A stretch of DNA of 64,000 nucleotides from the NCBI GenBank assembly GCA_002812745.2, contig NCSJ02000147.1, positions 38,316 through 102,315 of the forward strand. Reading direction: 5' to 3'. Source of the DNA: Scytalidium lignicola (Eukaryota; Ascomycota; Leotiomycetes). Shown here in pieces: positions 10,712-22,726 of this stretch. A model generated the notes under the pieces. The model worked only from the letters and a program-made list of their open reading frames with translations. It did not search any database and was not told the origin of the DNA. How positions within the stretch are numbered: the first letter of the stretch is position 1; each line of letters opens with the position of its first letter. The translations under genes were made by a program, and so were the position numbers.

Positions 10712-11737
10712 ATGACCGAAAATTTACCTAATGCTGCGCTTGAAGACTTCGAGATACTTGCTACACCACACGTTCTGGAGTCTCTCATTGATACCTACTT
10801 CTCTTGTGTGCACAATCAACCGTATTCTTTCTTTCATGAACAAAGCTTTAGGCAACGACTGGCGAATGGTGTGTTGCCGGATTATCTCAAGTTTGCTGTA
10901 CTTGCTACGGCCCTTCAGTTTTCCGAGAATCCATACTATAACGGAGCCCGCCATGAAGCCTCTACAAGCTATGCTAGGAAATCCTGGAAGCAGATAGTAT
11001 CCGTGTGGTTTGCTCCCGAGACTGATCCAGATATTAATATCTGTCAAGCGATAACCCTATTGTCAATTATTGATTTTACCGGTAAGCCACCTGTACATTT
11101 TAATTTTCACTTTGCTGATAGTAGTGTGTCTCTAGCAGGAAGACGTCATCCACGCTGGCTCAATATTGGGCTCTCAATTCGAATTGCACAGGACCTACGG
11201 CTTATGATGGAACCTGACTTTAATCTTCCTTACCCCAACCAAGAGGAGAGGCGGCGAGTATTCTGGTCTATCTACATTTTGGATAGGTTTTGTTCTTGTG
11301 GTCGCGGAAAACCTGCAGCTGTTGCTGATGTACACTGTCGACTCTAACTTCCATGTGATGAAGAGAGTTTTAGAAATGGTGTAGAGAGGAAGACGGTGAC
11401 ACTAAAGCAAGCCTTTTCTTCAACAAAATTTTCCACTGATCGTCCCAGCCAGCTTGCTCTAGTAATTCTTACAGCTTCTGTCATTGGACGATGCGCTCAG
11501 CACAGTATTCATAAGTATATCAGGGGCGAAGATTATCTACCACCGTGGGATTCTCAATCCGAGTTTGCTACTATTTACTCTCTTCTTCCATTGCTCAACC
11601 GCTTCCCCCTTTGTCTCACCCTTTCCAACCTCCGTCTCGCCTTACTCATCTTAACTCACTTAATATTGCCGATAATGCAGCCTTACTCACCTTTCCGAAC
11701 AGAAACAGATTTTCTTCACGTTAGCATTGACGTGTGA
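10712..11737 (+). pseudogene. Fungal transcription factor remnant: middle homology region only, in-frame stop
   Basis: The ATG at 10712 starts a protein that goes straight into the fungal-specific regulatory domain: LIDTYFSCVHNQPYSFFHE, QAITLLSIIDFTGRRHPRWL after removing a 57-bp in-frame intron (11082-11138), and ERRRVFWSIYILDRF with the conserved CGRGKPAAV loop. No Zn2Cys6 cluster is found upstream, so the DNA-binding part is missing. At 11345-11347 a TAA interrupts CRL-stop-LPCDEESF where relatives usually carry a polar residue such as Gln. The same frame then stays open to 11737 (WDSQSEFATIYSLL and onwards). CAA to TAA is a single C-to-T change. A truncated protein of 214 codons could still be made, but normal function is unlikely. 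Confidence 0.7.
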
Positions 11738-12221
11738 TAATCAGATGTTATTACTAGTCAGTTAAACACTGTGAAGTAAATTTCCCTTATGTAGAGATAC
11801 AACCTAAGGGAATTTACTGGTTATTCGAGACAGTCTGAGCGGTATTGATGCTCGAGATGTTACCCAATAAAATTGTAGATTCATGTTGAAGATAAAAAAG
11901 ATATTTTAAGAAACATAATATTGAGTGAATATATTGGCAAATTGTTTATCTCAGCCTAGACATTAGATATACATTTCTATATATCACCTAAGTAGAACAC
12001 AGTTTGGAAAGCGAAGGAGACATATGGACCAGGTTCAAGAGAATTTAAAGTTAGAATGATCTGGTTTGAGATCCGTAATATATGTCCAAACTTCTTTTTT
12101 CCCCTCTCTTTTCGCTCCAATAGCTCGTGGCCGAAGTTAGTATAACCATACCACTCAGATATACATCATAAATATCTGTCATCTTTCTAAAATCTAGAGT
12201 GCAGATCATTAGACTTATAGA
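11738..12221. other. AT-rich intergenic spacer
   Basis: No coding block or RNA gene recognised. It lies between the regulator remnant and the 3' end of the fructosamine-kinase-like gene. Confidence 0.4.
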
Positions 12222-13432
12222 TCATAACGCGGTATGATCTCTTTCTTCAGAGAGCACAGCTCTTTCAGATTCATTTAGCTTTGAGGGACCTTCGCCTTCA
12301 GCAAATGGGGCGTATTTGTCAATAAGGTAATACATATCGTCATATGCACTATCACTCCTATTAGTGCTTATGTTTCCAGTAATAAAAATTTGTCTTATGG
12401 CAAAATATTCGAATTGGGATATAGTACTTACGTTTGCCGGACAGCCATTCCTTCCCCCTTGTGGTTGACCGAATATATAACATTATAGTATATAGAATAC
12501 ATCCGATTTCTATCATCCCATTCCTCTTGAGGCTCACTTATCTCTTCATAATGTCGTTTATATGTTTCCGTATAACTTGGGTTGTTGATCTTATTGTATG
12601 TGCATCTCCAATCCCCAATTTCCATTTCATTGTGAGCATAGAATGCCGCAGAATCGAAGATGTAAATGTCACCTGTATCGGAAGAAGTTCCAGTATTACC
12701 TTCCCAAAGATCTCCATGAATTAGGCACGGCTTGACAGTTCGTCCATCTCTTTCCAAATTGCCAATTAATATTAGAATAACGTCTGAGAAAATCCTCTTT
12801 TCAAGGATATCGAGTTCCAGCCAATACCCATTAGTTTTGAAATCCAGTTCCGTAACATGATTTAGTAGATTAGTGAAAAAGACGGTCCAGCTGCTTTCCC
12901 AGGCCACAGCCTGTGGCGTATGACCCTGCCAGGTAGTAGCGTGGAATCCAAACTTTCCTGTTGGCGAAACACTTTTCTTATGTAATTGAGCCAGTTTCCT
13001 ACATAACTGATCAGGTTCAGGGGCTTTATCTTCCATGTTGATGAACTGCGAAAGAAAGAAATATGTATTTGGATGGCCGACCCGATACTTGCCCCATGAA
13101 TGTGGTTTGGGGACGAAGAGTGGCATAGTCTTATATATTTCCGACATTGCATTGAACTCACCTTCCATCATAATCTTTCCACCGTCTTCAGTAGCGCATT
13201 TCAAAAAGTACTGCTCCTGTGTGCCGTCAGGTAGCTCGACAGTAAAGCAAGCTGTGCTAGCCAAGGCGGTCCAGGTGGAAGTGCCAGATCTGCTTGTGGA
13301 CAGAATCTTGGTCCCTTCGGGAAACCTTCCCATCACATTAGGATCGTGTGGAAAGTCTCCAGCTAACGGCAGAGCATCGGCCTCCGATTCATTCTGCGAT
13401 TCATTCTGAAGGTCGTGGACACCCTCACTCAT
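12222..13432 (-). CDS. Fructosamine/ketosamine-3-kinase family protein
   Basis: A member of the fructosamine-kinase branch of the protein-kinase-like fold. Relatives phosphorylate sugar adducts on protein lysines so that the adduct falls off (protein deglycation). Exons 12432-13432 and 12222-12357 (74-bp intron) join in phase to give 378 residues. Motifs seen: a nucleotide-binding lobe ending in YFLKCATEDGGKIMMEGEF (Lys and Glu positions), a hinge-region HPNTYFFLSQFINM, the catalytic-loop equivalent CLIHGDLWEGN (HGD-x4-N), and the metal-binding IFDSAAFYAHNEMEIGDWR (D in place of the DFG aspartate). All catalytic positions look present, so the gene appears functional despite sitting between decayed genes. 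The actual substrate is unknown; fungal members are poorly characterised. It is probably cytosolic. Confidence 0.88.
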
Positions 13433-14236
13433 GTTGATTTAACCGAAAACAAATGATCTCGTAGTGCTGAACTTTACAAGATTCTTATATTAAACTGTCC
13501 AGAATTAAAATTTTGGCAAGTAAAGAATTGCATTCCTTACCTCAAGCCCGGAGTGTTTGGATAGGGATAATGTGTTTATCCCCGTGGTGGACTTTGATTG
13601 AGGATCTCGCCCTGTGCAGATGATTTGTGCCTTAGTTACCGCAGAGAAACGATTGCTCGAGATCGATTGGATCGCGTGGTCCAACAGCAAACAACAGTTT
13701 GTTGCCAATACTCTCAAGTAGTTCAAAGTCCTGACTCATTCCAGTTAAATATAGACTGGTTATGATCTGCTCATACCTATATAGAAATATGTCTCGATTT
13801 ACCTATCTTCTATAAACAACTGAGTTTTGATCGTAGCGCTAAATGGCAGCTGCCGATAAGTCTCGGGTCGTCCCTAGCCCCCAAAGCACGGGAGACACAG
13901 CTGGCGATGCTTCAGCAAGCGCAGAGCGGTGCTGCCACAGTTTTTGTTGTTCCATCCACCAATGGCTGGTTGGTTGTTAGCTACCGCCCGCCCCCGAGGA
14001 GCTCGTCTAAGTGCTGCGGTCGGCCTGATGAGGGGTCTCGGGTAAGCAGGGACGAGGCTGAAGGGTTGGTGATTGCAAGACTCTTCATCCCCGATTCTAA
14101 TAACTTGGTTTTCGTTCGTTCGTTCGTCTTTTTTAACAGTAAAGCAAGCCTCGAGTAAGGTTTTCTCTGTGTGGGCTTCTACCAAAGATTTACCAACGCC
14201 TGTCACGGGGCTTTTTATGGCAGGCTTCTGTGATTA
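13433..14236. other. Intergenic region upstream of the NLR gene
   Basis: No supported gene. It contains the divergent upstream regions of the kinase-like gene and the NLR. A GTTCGTTCGTTCGTC microrepeat lies near 14112. Open frames here are short and featureless. Confidence 0.4.
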
Positions 14237-17200
14237 ATGTTGCCGCAGTTGGGTTTAAGGTTAAGCACCATCTCTCCTGATCATGGTATGTCGTATCTCA
14301 CCCTTGGCCAGGAAGGCTCCACTGATAATTTTCTAAAGCTGAAAAGGTTTCGGCTGAGAAAGTCACAAAAAGATGAAGCGCAATCTAACCCATCCGTAGC
14401 CTCGGCGTCTTCAACTCAACATCTCTCTCCTGCCACGAGATTAAGTGTCTGGGGCAAAAGGAAAACCTCTACAACAGAGAAAGATTCAATAACGGAATTT
14501 CATTCGTCTGATTTTTCTTTTCCTAACCTTCCAAGAAGCTCTAAAAGTCCTTCTACACCTATAGGTTCAACACTAGGCCTCCATCTCGTCCACCAGCCGT
14601 CATGTATTGCACCCGTCGACATCGTATTTGTGCATGGGTTGGGAGGTGATAGTAGGGCAACATGGTCAAAAGGTCACGATCTAGACCTCTTTTGGCCCAA
14701 ACTTTGGCTCCCCTTCGACCCCGACACTGGGAATGCTCGGATATTTACCTTTGGGTACAATGCTAGTTTTGGTGTCGCGCGCCAAAGAGTATAGCTAATA
14801 TATCTGATTTTGCCAAAGAGCTTCTATATGATATGAGATTTGGAAAGGATAAGAGTGGCCAAGACCTTGGAATTGGAAAAGTTCCCATCATTTTCGTTGC
14901 TCATTCCATGGGTGGCCTAGTTGTGAAGAAGGCATATCTTCGCGGTCAGAACGATAGCCAATACCAACACATCGTCAGATCAATATCAGCCATAGTCTTT
15001 CTAGCTACTCCTCATCGTGGCTCAAACTTGGCCGAAATCCTTAATAGAGTGTTGATGGTGTCATTCCAATCGTCAAGGAGTTTTATCAAAGAATTGAAAC
15101 AAAGCTCATCTTCTATACAAGAACTCAATGAACAATTTCGCCATGTAGCGCCAAACCTATCAATTTTTACATTTTACGAAATGCTTGCTACCACTATCGT
15201 AAAAGCGAAGAAGGTAATGGTTGTCGAAAAGGGGTCGGCTCTCCTCGGGTATGACAAGGAAATTTCCAGAGGACTCAATGCAGACCATCATGGCGTTTGT
15301 AAATATTCTAGTACTGACGATCCTAATTATATCCATGTTCTAAATGCCCTAAAGACTTTGGTTGGGTTGTTTAGATTGGAAGGCAACAACCGGCTAGTTG
15401 ACGATGCGAAGGATGTCAAGAATTTGTTAGCAATATCTGCTAGTCCAGAGGATGATTTCTGCTCTTTCCGAAGTCGATGGATGCCCGGAACTTGTGAGTG
15501 GCTTTTTGATGAGCCTGCTATTCAGACTTGGTTACAGCATACACCAGAGACTCGTGTTTTGTGGTTCAATGCCCCTCCCGCCAGTGGCAAATCGATTCTC
15601 TCCACACATCTCATCAGCTACCTCCAAAGTTCCGGTATGCTATGCCAATATTTCTTCTTTAAATTCGGCGACCACTCAGGACGTTCATTAAGCTCTACGT
15701 TAAGGTCCATCTCGTTCCAGGTTGCAAAGGACATTCCGGATTTCAAGCATAGGCTGCAAGAGCTTTCGAACGAACATCCTATGCTTGAAAACGTTGACTC
15801 TACACTAATATGGCGGAGAATATTTGAGTCAATACTTTTTAAGTTGGATTTAGATCGCCCATTATATTGGGTCATCGACGCTGTAGATGAATCGGACTCA
15901 CCGAAAGCCTTGGTAGAGCTGCTACGAAGTCTTTCTAGTTCTAGGGCAACTCTACGTGTCATCCTTATCAGCCGTAAGACCGAGTCTCTAGTACTCGCAT
16001 TTGATCGTCTTTCAAGGCTCATTCCACTGGATCTCATAGAGAAGGATGGGAATGACCATAATTCACTTGATATTCGCAAATTTGTGAGAAATGAAATTAA
16101 ACACATGAGAGGCACTGATGAACTTAAACAAAGAGTTACAATGGATGTCATAAGCCGTGCAGGTGGCAATTTCTTATGGGTTCGGCTTGTAGTAGAAGAA
16201 ATTCTCAAGTGCCACACAGAAGAATCCATTCAAGAAACTCTTAATGAGATCCCGGGTGACATGAATAGCTTATACCAGCGTATGGAAACGGCTATAAGTA
16301 ATTCGCGAAAATCCGACAGGCTGCTGGCCAGGTCATTATTCGAATGGACAATTTGCGCACAACGATCCCTAACACTACAAGAGCTATCGATGGCGTTGAG
16401 TTCTGGTTTTCCGAAATTTTTGGACCTTAGAAGGACGATTCAGGATGTATGTGGCCAATTCATTCTAGTTACCCAGAAAGGACAGGTAGAATTGGTCCAC
16501 CAGACGGCTCGGGATTACCTTATTACTACCTCTAACAGCGAAATATCCATTAATCCAAGAAAAGCACATGAGCTCTTATTCTCAAGAACTATTACAGTCC
16601 TCATGAATCCTAAACTTCGACTTAGCCTTACCCAAAGCCAACATTCACTCCAGAGTACAGACCCGTTCATCTTCTATGCTGCTACGTCTTGGTCATATCA
16701 CCTTCGGCATGCGCATACATCTTCGGACGAGGCTCTTGATTTGCTTATAAAGTTTTTCAAGAGTCAATCTATTCTCAACTGAATCCATTCATTGGCAATA
16801 ATTGGTCATATAGAAATACTAGTGGAAGCCGCAAAAGTGCTTAGCATGTTCGTAAATACATATCGAAAGCTAAATGTTGCGGAAATTCCTCCACCTCACC
16901 GTCTATTAGACTTAAATATTCTAGACCTCTGGGTTATTGACCTTGTGAAGATAGTCGGCAAGTTTAGCAGACATTTGTGGTTAGAACCACCAGCTATTTA
17001 CAAGCTTGTTCCTCCATTATGTCCAGTGAAATCAATTCTCCGCCAGCAATTCTATCAACCCGAGACAGCAAAAATATCCGTATCTGGTATTTCAGATTCC
17101 AATTGGAGTGATAACTTAGCCAAGATTAGTCTTCCTAATGATATCCAAGCCTGGAGAATCGCCTGTGCAGGCCAATATATCGCGGTCCAGGGATCGACTG

Positions 17201-19233
17201 GAACGATATTTCTCTGGGACTCCTACAATTTCCTAGAAGCTTGTACATTAGTCCATGACGAACCAGTAACTGCTATTACTTTTAACAAAGACGGTAGTAG
17301 ATTGGCTACATACGGTTTCCAAAGCACCAAACTTTGGTCTATCCCGTCCGGTCGAATGCTGGCATCAACTTCGAATCCGAAAAATGTCAGGGCAATGGCA
17401 ATTATCTTCTCTGACAACGATACAAAGCTACTGACGGGATCCGATGATAGAGTAATACGCCATATCCGTGTTGATGATTTCGGCGCAGGGTGGCATCTCC
17501 TAGACCCAGCTTTGTTAAAGGAAACGGTTCCAATTGAAGGCACAATCATAAACTCCCCCAAATATATAGCTTTCAATGGAGATGCCACTCAGGTAGGTGT
17601 TTCTTACCGCGGATTTCCTTTGTCGGTCTGGGATTTAAATGAAGGCCGCGTCATTGGCAGATGCAGACGAGCGACAGAATCTCGGGGTGATGTTTGCTCT
17701 TCGTTTGGTCGTTGGTTTGCAGTAGATCGATTTACCTGGAATCCGGTTTCTGGACACATAATTGGTGTTTACAAAGACGGCACTATTTTTAAATGGCATC
17801 CTGTGACAGATGAAAATCGTGAAGTCCGATCTTCTACGGATGAAGTCGCGGCGAGTCCTGATGGAAAGCTATTCGTGACCAGCGATAGCAATGGGACTGT
17901 CAAAGTTTGGAATTTCGCATATTTTAGTGTTATATATCAACTTTCCTCGTCGGACCTGGTGATGGGCTTGACATTCAGTCCTGATTGCAGGCGATTTTAC
18001 GATATAAGAGGCTCCTACATTAATGCTTGGGAATCCAACAGTCTCATTCGGTTTTCAGAGAGTGAGGAATCGTACAGTGATACCGCTAGTGATAATCAAG
18101 CTCCAACTTCCATATCTCAAATATCAGAAACATATTTGGCACAGTATGAAGAAGTTTCTGCTCTTGCTGTTTCTCGAAGCGGCTCTTTATATTGTGTTGG
18201 CAACGAGGAGGGCATAGTAAACCTCCATGATGCCTCTACAGGGAAAAGCATCGAACTCATAAAGTTCAGGAGCTCTCTTGATGTTACTCTTTTAGCATGG
18301 AGTGAAGATACCAGTCATATTGCTGCTGCCAACCTTAGCGGAGATATTGTGGTCAAACGCTTAGTGTTACCAGCTTTTCATGCTCTCGATACTGGCTTCG
18401 AGATCAAGATCCTCCCAAGCCCTAAAGTTAATCTTGAAGGAAGTAATAAACAACAATTACTCTTCAACTATGATTCTGGTTTGCTACTAATCATGGGCGA
18501 GGCCCAAGGTGTGATATGGGGAGTCGACGACGGCGCTGTGAAAGCCTCTACTAAGCTTACAGACAGCAATTCTGGCAAATGGCTTAGGCATCCAACTCAA
18601 AAACAATTGCTTCTAGGCTTTGGGGTTAATGATGTAAAGGTGTTTCAGTGGCATGATTTCGCAGAGCAATATAGCCTTCAATTTCAAGACCCTCTGGGAC
18701 TAAACAACCGACCTAGTCCTGGTGAAAATCATGATAAAGCTACGGAATCGACGAAAGCAAAACTAGAAAATGACGAAAAGAGTCATTTGGATTCAACTGT
18801 CAGCAAAGCAATATTCACCCAAGATGAAAAACATATCCTGGTTCAGATTAAACATACTTCAACCAAAGGAAGAATTACAAAAAGGTTACTGATATTTGAC
18901 AAATCGGTATTTGACATTACAGGCGAGCAGAAATCCATAGCACCATTGACCTACTTATGCCTCACACCAGATATTATTGCAAGGATCGAAGTACCTCTAG
19001 ACATCTTAGCAGGACAGAGACTAGTTTTTCTAGATAGAGACTTGTGGGTTTGTACATTAAAGTTAAGATCAAAGTCTCATGAAGCTCCTAAGCACCATTA
19101 TTTTATACCCAGGGATTGGGTGAGCTCTAATGGTCTAGAGCAATGCTGCATAACAAGGGATGGAATATTGTTGTGCCCAAAAGAGGATAAGGTTGCCGTA
19201 GTTAAAAACAACTTGGAGGCTGGGAGCTTCTGA
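14237..19233 (+). pseudogene. NLR-type STAND protein: SesB-like hydrolase, NACHT, WD40; interrupted at two points
   Basis: Nearly 5 kb of intronless coding sequence, about 1,660 residues if uninterrupted. It starts with a low-complexity leader, then an alpha/beta-hydrolase of the SesB type: VDIVFVHGLGGDSRATW, ARIFTFGYNASF, the nucleophile elbow VAHSMGGLVVKKAY, LATPHRGSNL. Next comes a NACHT nucleotide-binding domain with Walker A APPASGKS (15571-15594) and Walker B LYWVIDAVDESD (about 15861-15896). A helical region follows, then a beta-propeller part with degenerate WD repeats (FLWDSYNF, VKVWNF). In fungi this architecture belongs to nucleotide-binding receptors of non-self recognition. Between 14767 and 14794 the frame changes, separating FGYNASF from ISDFAKELLYD. 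At 16780-16782 an in-frame TGA falls between SQSILN and IHSLAIIG; relatives probably have Trp there. Everything else is open, so the lesions are recent, allele-specific or technical. The WD repeats are not near-identical to each other. Confidence 0.85.
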
Positions 19234-19499
19234 TAGTTGCCAGGTGCTGAGCATATTCTGCAACTACTCAAATCTTTATTGTATAGAGTAGTGTGGCGTA
19301 GTCCTTCATTGAACATATAGATAGACTAGAATTTATAGATAATTTAAGTTTGTATGAAGCATTATCCAAGTGGTCTGGTATTAATTAAGGCTACTATTTC
19401 GCTAGTAATACAAGGAAAGCCGACCTCCCTTCATAATTAAATCATTAGAGACAGATATTTTAGTATATCATTAGATTACCTAGCAGTCTACATCCAAGT

Positions 19500-22018
19500 C
19501 TACATCCAATTCTGATTAACCTCCCAATCCGTAAACGCCCAATTAAATGATTGAAGATCGATTTCAGGAGTTGGAATCTACAACAAGAAGAGTTAGCTAA
19601 CAGACGCTCCAGATAAAACAGAAGGTAACTGCAACTTACAAATTCCATATAATTAAGGCCGGGGACCATCTGAGTCGCGTCGTTCGGATAAACCACTGGC
19701 GGATTCAAAGACGTGGTAGCCCATGGCTCAGTAGCAGGAGTTTGGACTGAGGCGATCTGATTGTGACTCACGGAATCATGCTTCTTATATGAACATTGAG
19801 CCAAAGTTTCATCTGTCAAGGGGCACACTTTCCTACACGCCTCCAGAATTCTTTCTGCGCCTTTTGTCATTAATTCTCTTTTCTCTTCTGCCGTTCCATC
19901 TGTTCGTACGGACTGCAGAAACACAGACAGTGTAATTGCGTCCCTGAGATCGCTGCTGTAGTCACCTAGTCTAGATATGAGGCTTGTGAGAGTATTCTCC
20001 ACTATCCTCATTAGACTTGGTTTCGACCAAGCTTGCTGTCCGGTCCTATCCATACCGGTAGCACTGACTGACCGACTATCAGCCGGCATGTCATTGAGAC
20101 AGCGAATTTTGGAGGATGAGTTGAAGGTTTGTATTTCAAAGCAAATTATTAAAAGTGCTTGGACAATATCTTTCTGACATTGTACATTGAAGAGATTCCA
20201 GTGTTGGCTTGACGTTATAATCTTCGGGTCTGCAACGGCAGGGTCGAAAGCATCGAGGTGCGAGATAACAGCAATAGAAGATTTGAGCGATGCCGTCCGC
20301 GCTGCGCCGTGAATATTTGCAGCCGCTAAAATTAAACAACGATATAATGCAAGGAGGGAACGTCTGATGTGAATGTCTAGCATCACAGTTGAAAGTAGAT
20401 GTCCTGCGGATCTCTCAGGATCATCCACGGAAAAGTTCCATCTTTTGTGGTAACTATTGAGATGGTCTGATAATTGATCTGCAAGGCGCATTATCTCCTT
20501 GGTATCGCGAGGCAACTTGACGTTGCTGAGTAAGTTCGCTGCCTCTATTCGCAGAGGGAGGGACAAAGTTAAGATAATTTGAGCTGTTGAATCCGTCCAT
20601 TCTATAAACGATCTCTCAGGAGGAAGCTGTTCCATCTCCGGTGCCAGCTCCCAATCGTTAACATTATGGAGCTGACCACAGTCATAATCAGAAGATCGAA
20701 TTGCTGCCGGCATACCAGCCACCAGAGATACCTGTAGATCGAGCTCAACAATTGTTGTCCACAGTTTCCGTCGCTGTTCTCCTGCAAAGCACGTAAGTTC
20801 ATCGCAGTCGTCAGCGTCTCGGTGGAGACCCATTATCATTGCCGTTCTCACCATCCCTCCAGATTCTTTCCACAGTTTTCCAGGAGGAAAGAGCATGTTT
20901 TTCCTAGCTAAATGAAGGAGGACCTGCGTCCTCAGCATCGGAAGATCCAGCAACTCTCTTCCCCCTAAAGTATCTAGCCATCTGGATACATAATGACCAT
21001 ACTGTGCACTCATCTTATCTGCCTCCGCATCTCGCCCTGTCTCTCGTAGCGGGCCAGTGATTGCTAAAACTGCGAATATCTGCGGCAGCAGATAGCGTGG
21101 ATAGTTAGGCTTCTCCGGTGAAGAGTCTTTATTCTGCCAGAATATATCATACTCGCGGCGAAAGGTTGGGAAATGGAGCACACGATAAATTGTCTCCCAG
21201 TTGTTAAAATACTTCATAACTGCAATATCACACTGTTCTTTTGGAGGAATTGTCTCTACCATCTTGTTCAACAGTGACTTGCGATCCAGTGTCATGACGG
21301 AGCTTAGCAAGGCCCTAAACCTTGGTTGAAATGCTTTTTGGTAGCCATGCAATTCATTTGTCAAAGACACCATCTCCGGAATGATCTTAACATCATCATG
21401 AAAGCCATCAATTACAAAGGACTTTGCGTCTTCGAACTTTAGAGTTCCTCTTGTCAGAATAGAGAGCAAAACGATATTCTTAAACAAAGAAACACTTACA
21501 TGATCAAGCATTGCCATCCTATCTCCTGGCCCTTGAAATCGTGAGTGAGAGCACTTCAGCACAACTCTCCCAGCATAAGCCTCCCTACTAGGAAAGCTCT
21601 CTCCAACATCACCACTACCTCCCTTCGTCCGGTCCCAATCTACCGTTTCGTCGACATCTTTCCCTTCCCTTAACGCAAATCTTCTATCCAGGCTTCCACT
21701 CCTCTTAATTTTCTCCAGACCACTTGCACCACTCTCAGCACTCACTCCACTGCCACCTCGATACCTCCTCTCTTCCCTAGGAGGCGCAACACTTGTGAAA
21801 ACACAACTCTCCACCCTTCGTCCCTTAACACACGCACCACACGGCTGCATCCGATCACACTTTAACTTCTTCTTCCTGCATTCCATACAGGAAACCATGG
21901 GTCGAGCACGTGACCGTTTCCTCATAGCGCCTGCCGTAATATCCCTATCCCTATCCCTAGCATTCTTATCACCCATATCCAGCTGCTCCATGGCAGGTAG
22001 TCGTGTTCTTTCCTCCAT
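19500..22018 (-). CDS. Zn2Cys6 fungal-specific transcription factor
   Basis: A nuclear DNA-binding regulator. The first ATG after the upstream open stretch is at 22018. Residues from about 44 form the zinc cluster, spaced C-x2-C-x6-C-x5-C-x2-C-x8-C, beginning CMECRKKKLKC and preceded by a basic stretch (MRKRSRARP). Farther on is the fungal transcription factor homology domain: YRVLHFPTFRREY, LLPQIFAVLAITGP, RTAMIMGLHRDAD, EQRRKLWTTIVELDLQ. Two introns are inferred. One of 63 bp (21437-21499) is a multiple of three and without stops, and joins LDH to FEDAKSF as in relatives. One at 19578-19639 leads to the last exon (19500-19577) ending in an acidic, aromatic tail, FNWAFTDWEVNQNWM, suggestive of an activation segment. 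Target genes are unknown. No lesion is seen. Confidence 0.9.
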
Positions 22019-22726
22019 CTTCCGTTTTATAGGCACGAAAGCCAGCCCGTACCCTGATGTGGAATCTCCAAATTGCCACGAGCAAAAGCCGTAGCTACAG
22101 CACTCCACCGACAAAAAACGACAACCCCACTACAACGTAATCAACATACGCAACTCCAGCGACGGACGAACTACCACCAGAACGGAGTCACGACTAGATA
22201 GAGTCGCAATATCACGTATATGCTGAAGAAATTGATCCTGGATAACTTAGATACACAGAAAGTAAACAATTCTTAAATGTTTGAATTGCATAAATTTGCC
22301 TCGCCCTCTCGGATTTAAAACTTCGGAGCCGAAGAGCGGATTACGAATAAAATCACGTGTAGTAAGTTGCACACCACCCCCTACCGCGTTTTCTATAAAG
22401 GTACAAAAGATAAGATGCAGTACAAAATATNAAAAATTACACATGGAATGAATGACTTAAGTTCNAAAAAATTGGATCATATATTGCCTCGTTATATTTC
22501 ATGAATATGGTATTTTAAAGGGGAAAAAATGTCGCCATGTCAAACGAAGCTTAAAATAATGGGTAAAGGGGGGTCTACCGTATATAAGAGCTAGGAGGTA
22601 TCCAACTAAAAAGTCCCGTGTAAAAATCCCTAGATTTCTCTTCGACTCATGACAAAATTGCTCAATTGCTTGCTCATTTCAATCGTAAAATATGAAACTC
22701 CTCACGCCTAGTTGACCACCGGTATC
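22019..22726. other. Intergenic spacer with two ambiguous bases
   Basis: Upstream region of the Zn2Cys6 gene and 3' flank of the deubiquitinase gene. N bases at 22431 and 22465 each precede an A run. No gene recognised. Confidence 0.4.

Noticed and set aside
14237..19233. Possibility that the TGA at 16780 lies in an intron
   Set aside because: The frame is identical on both sides and no GT-AG pair around the stop removes it in phase.
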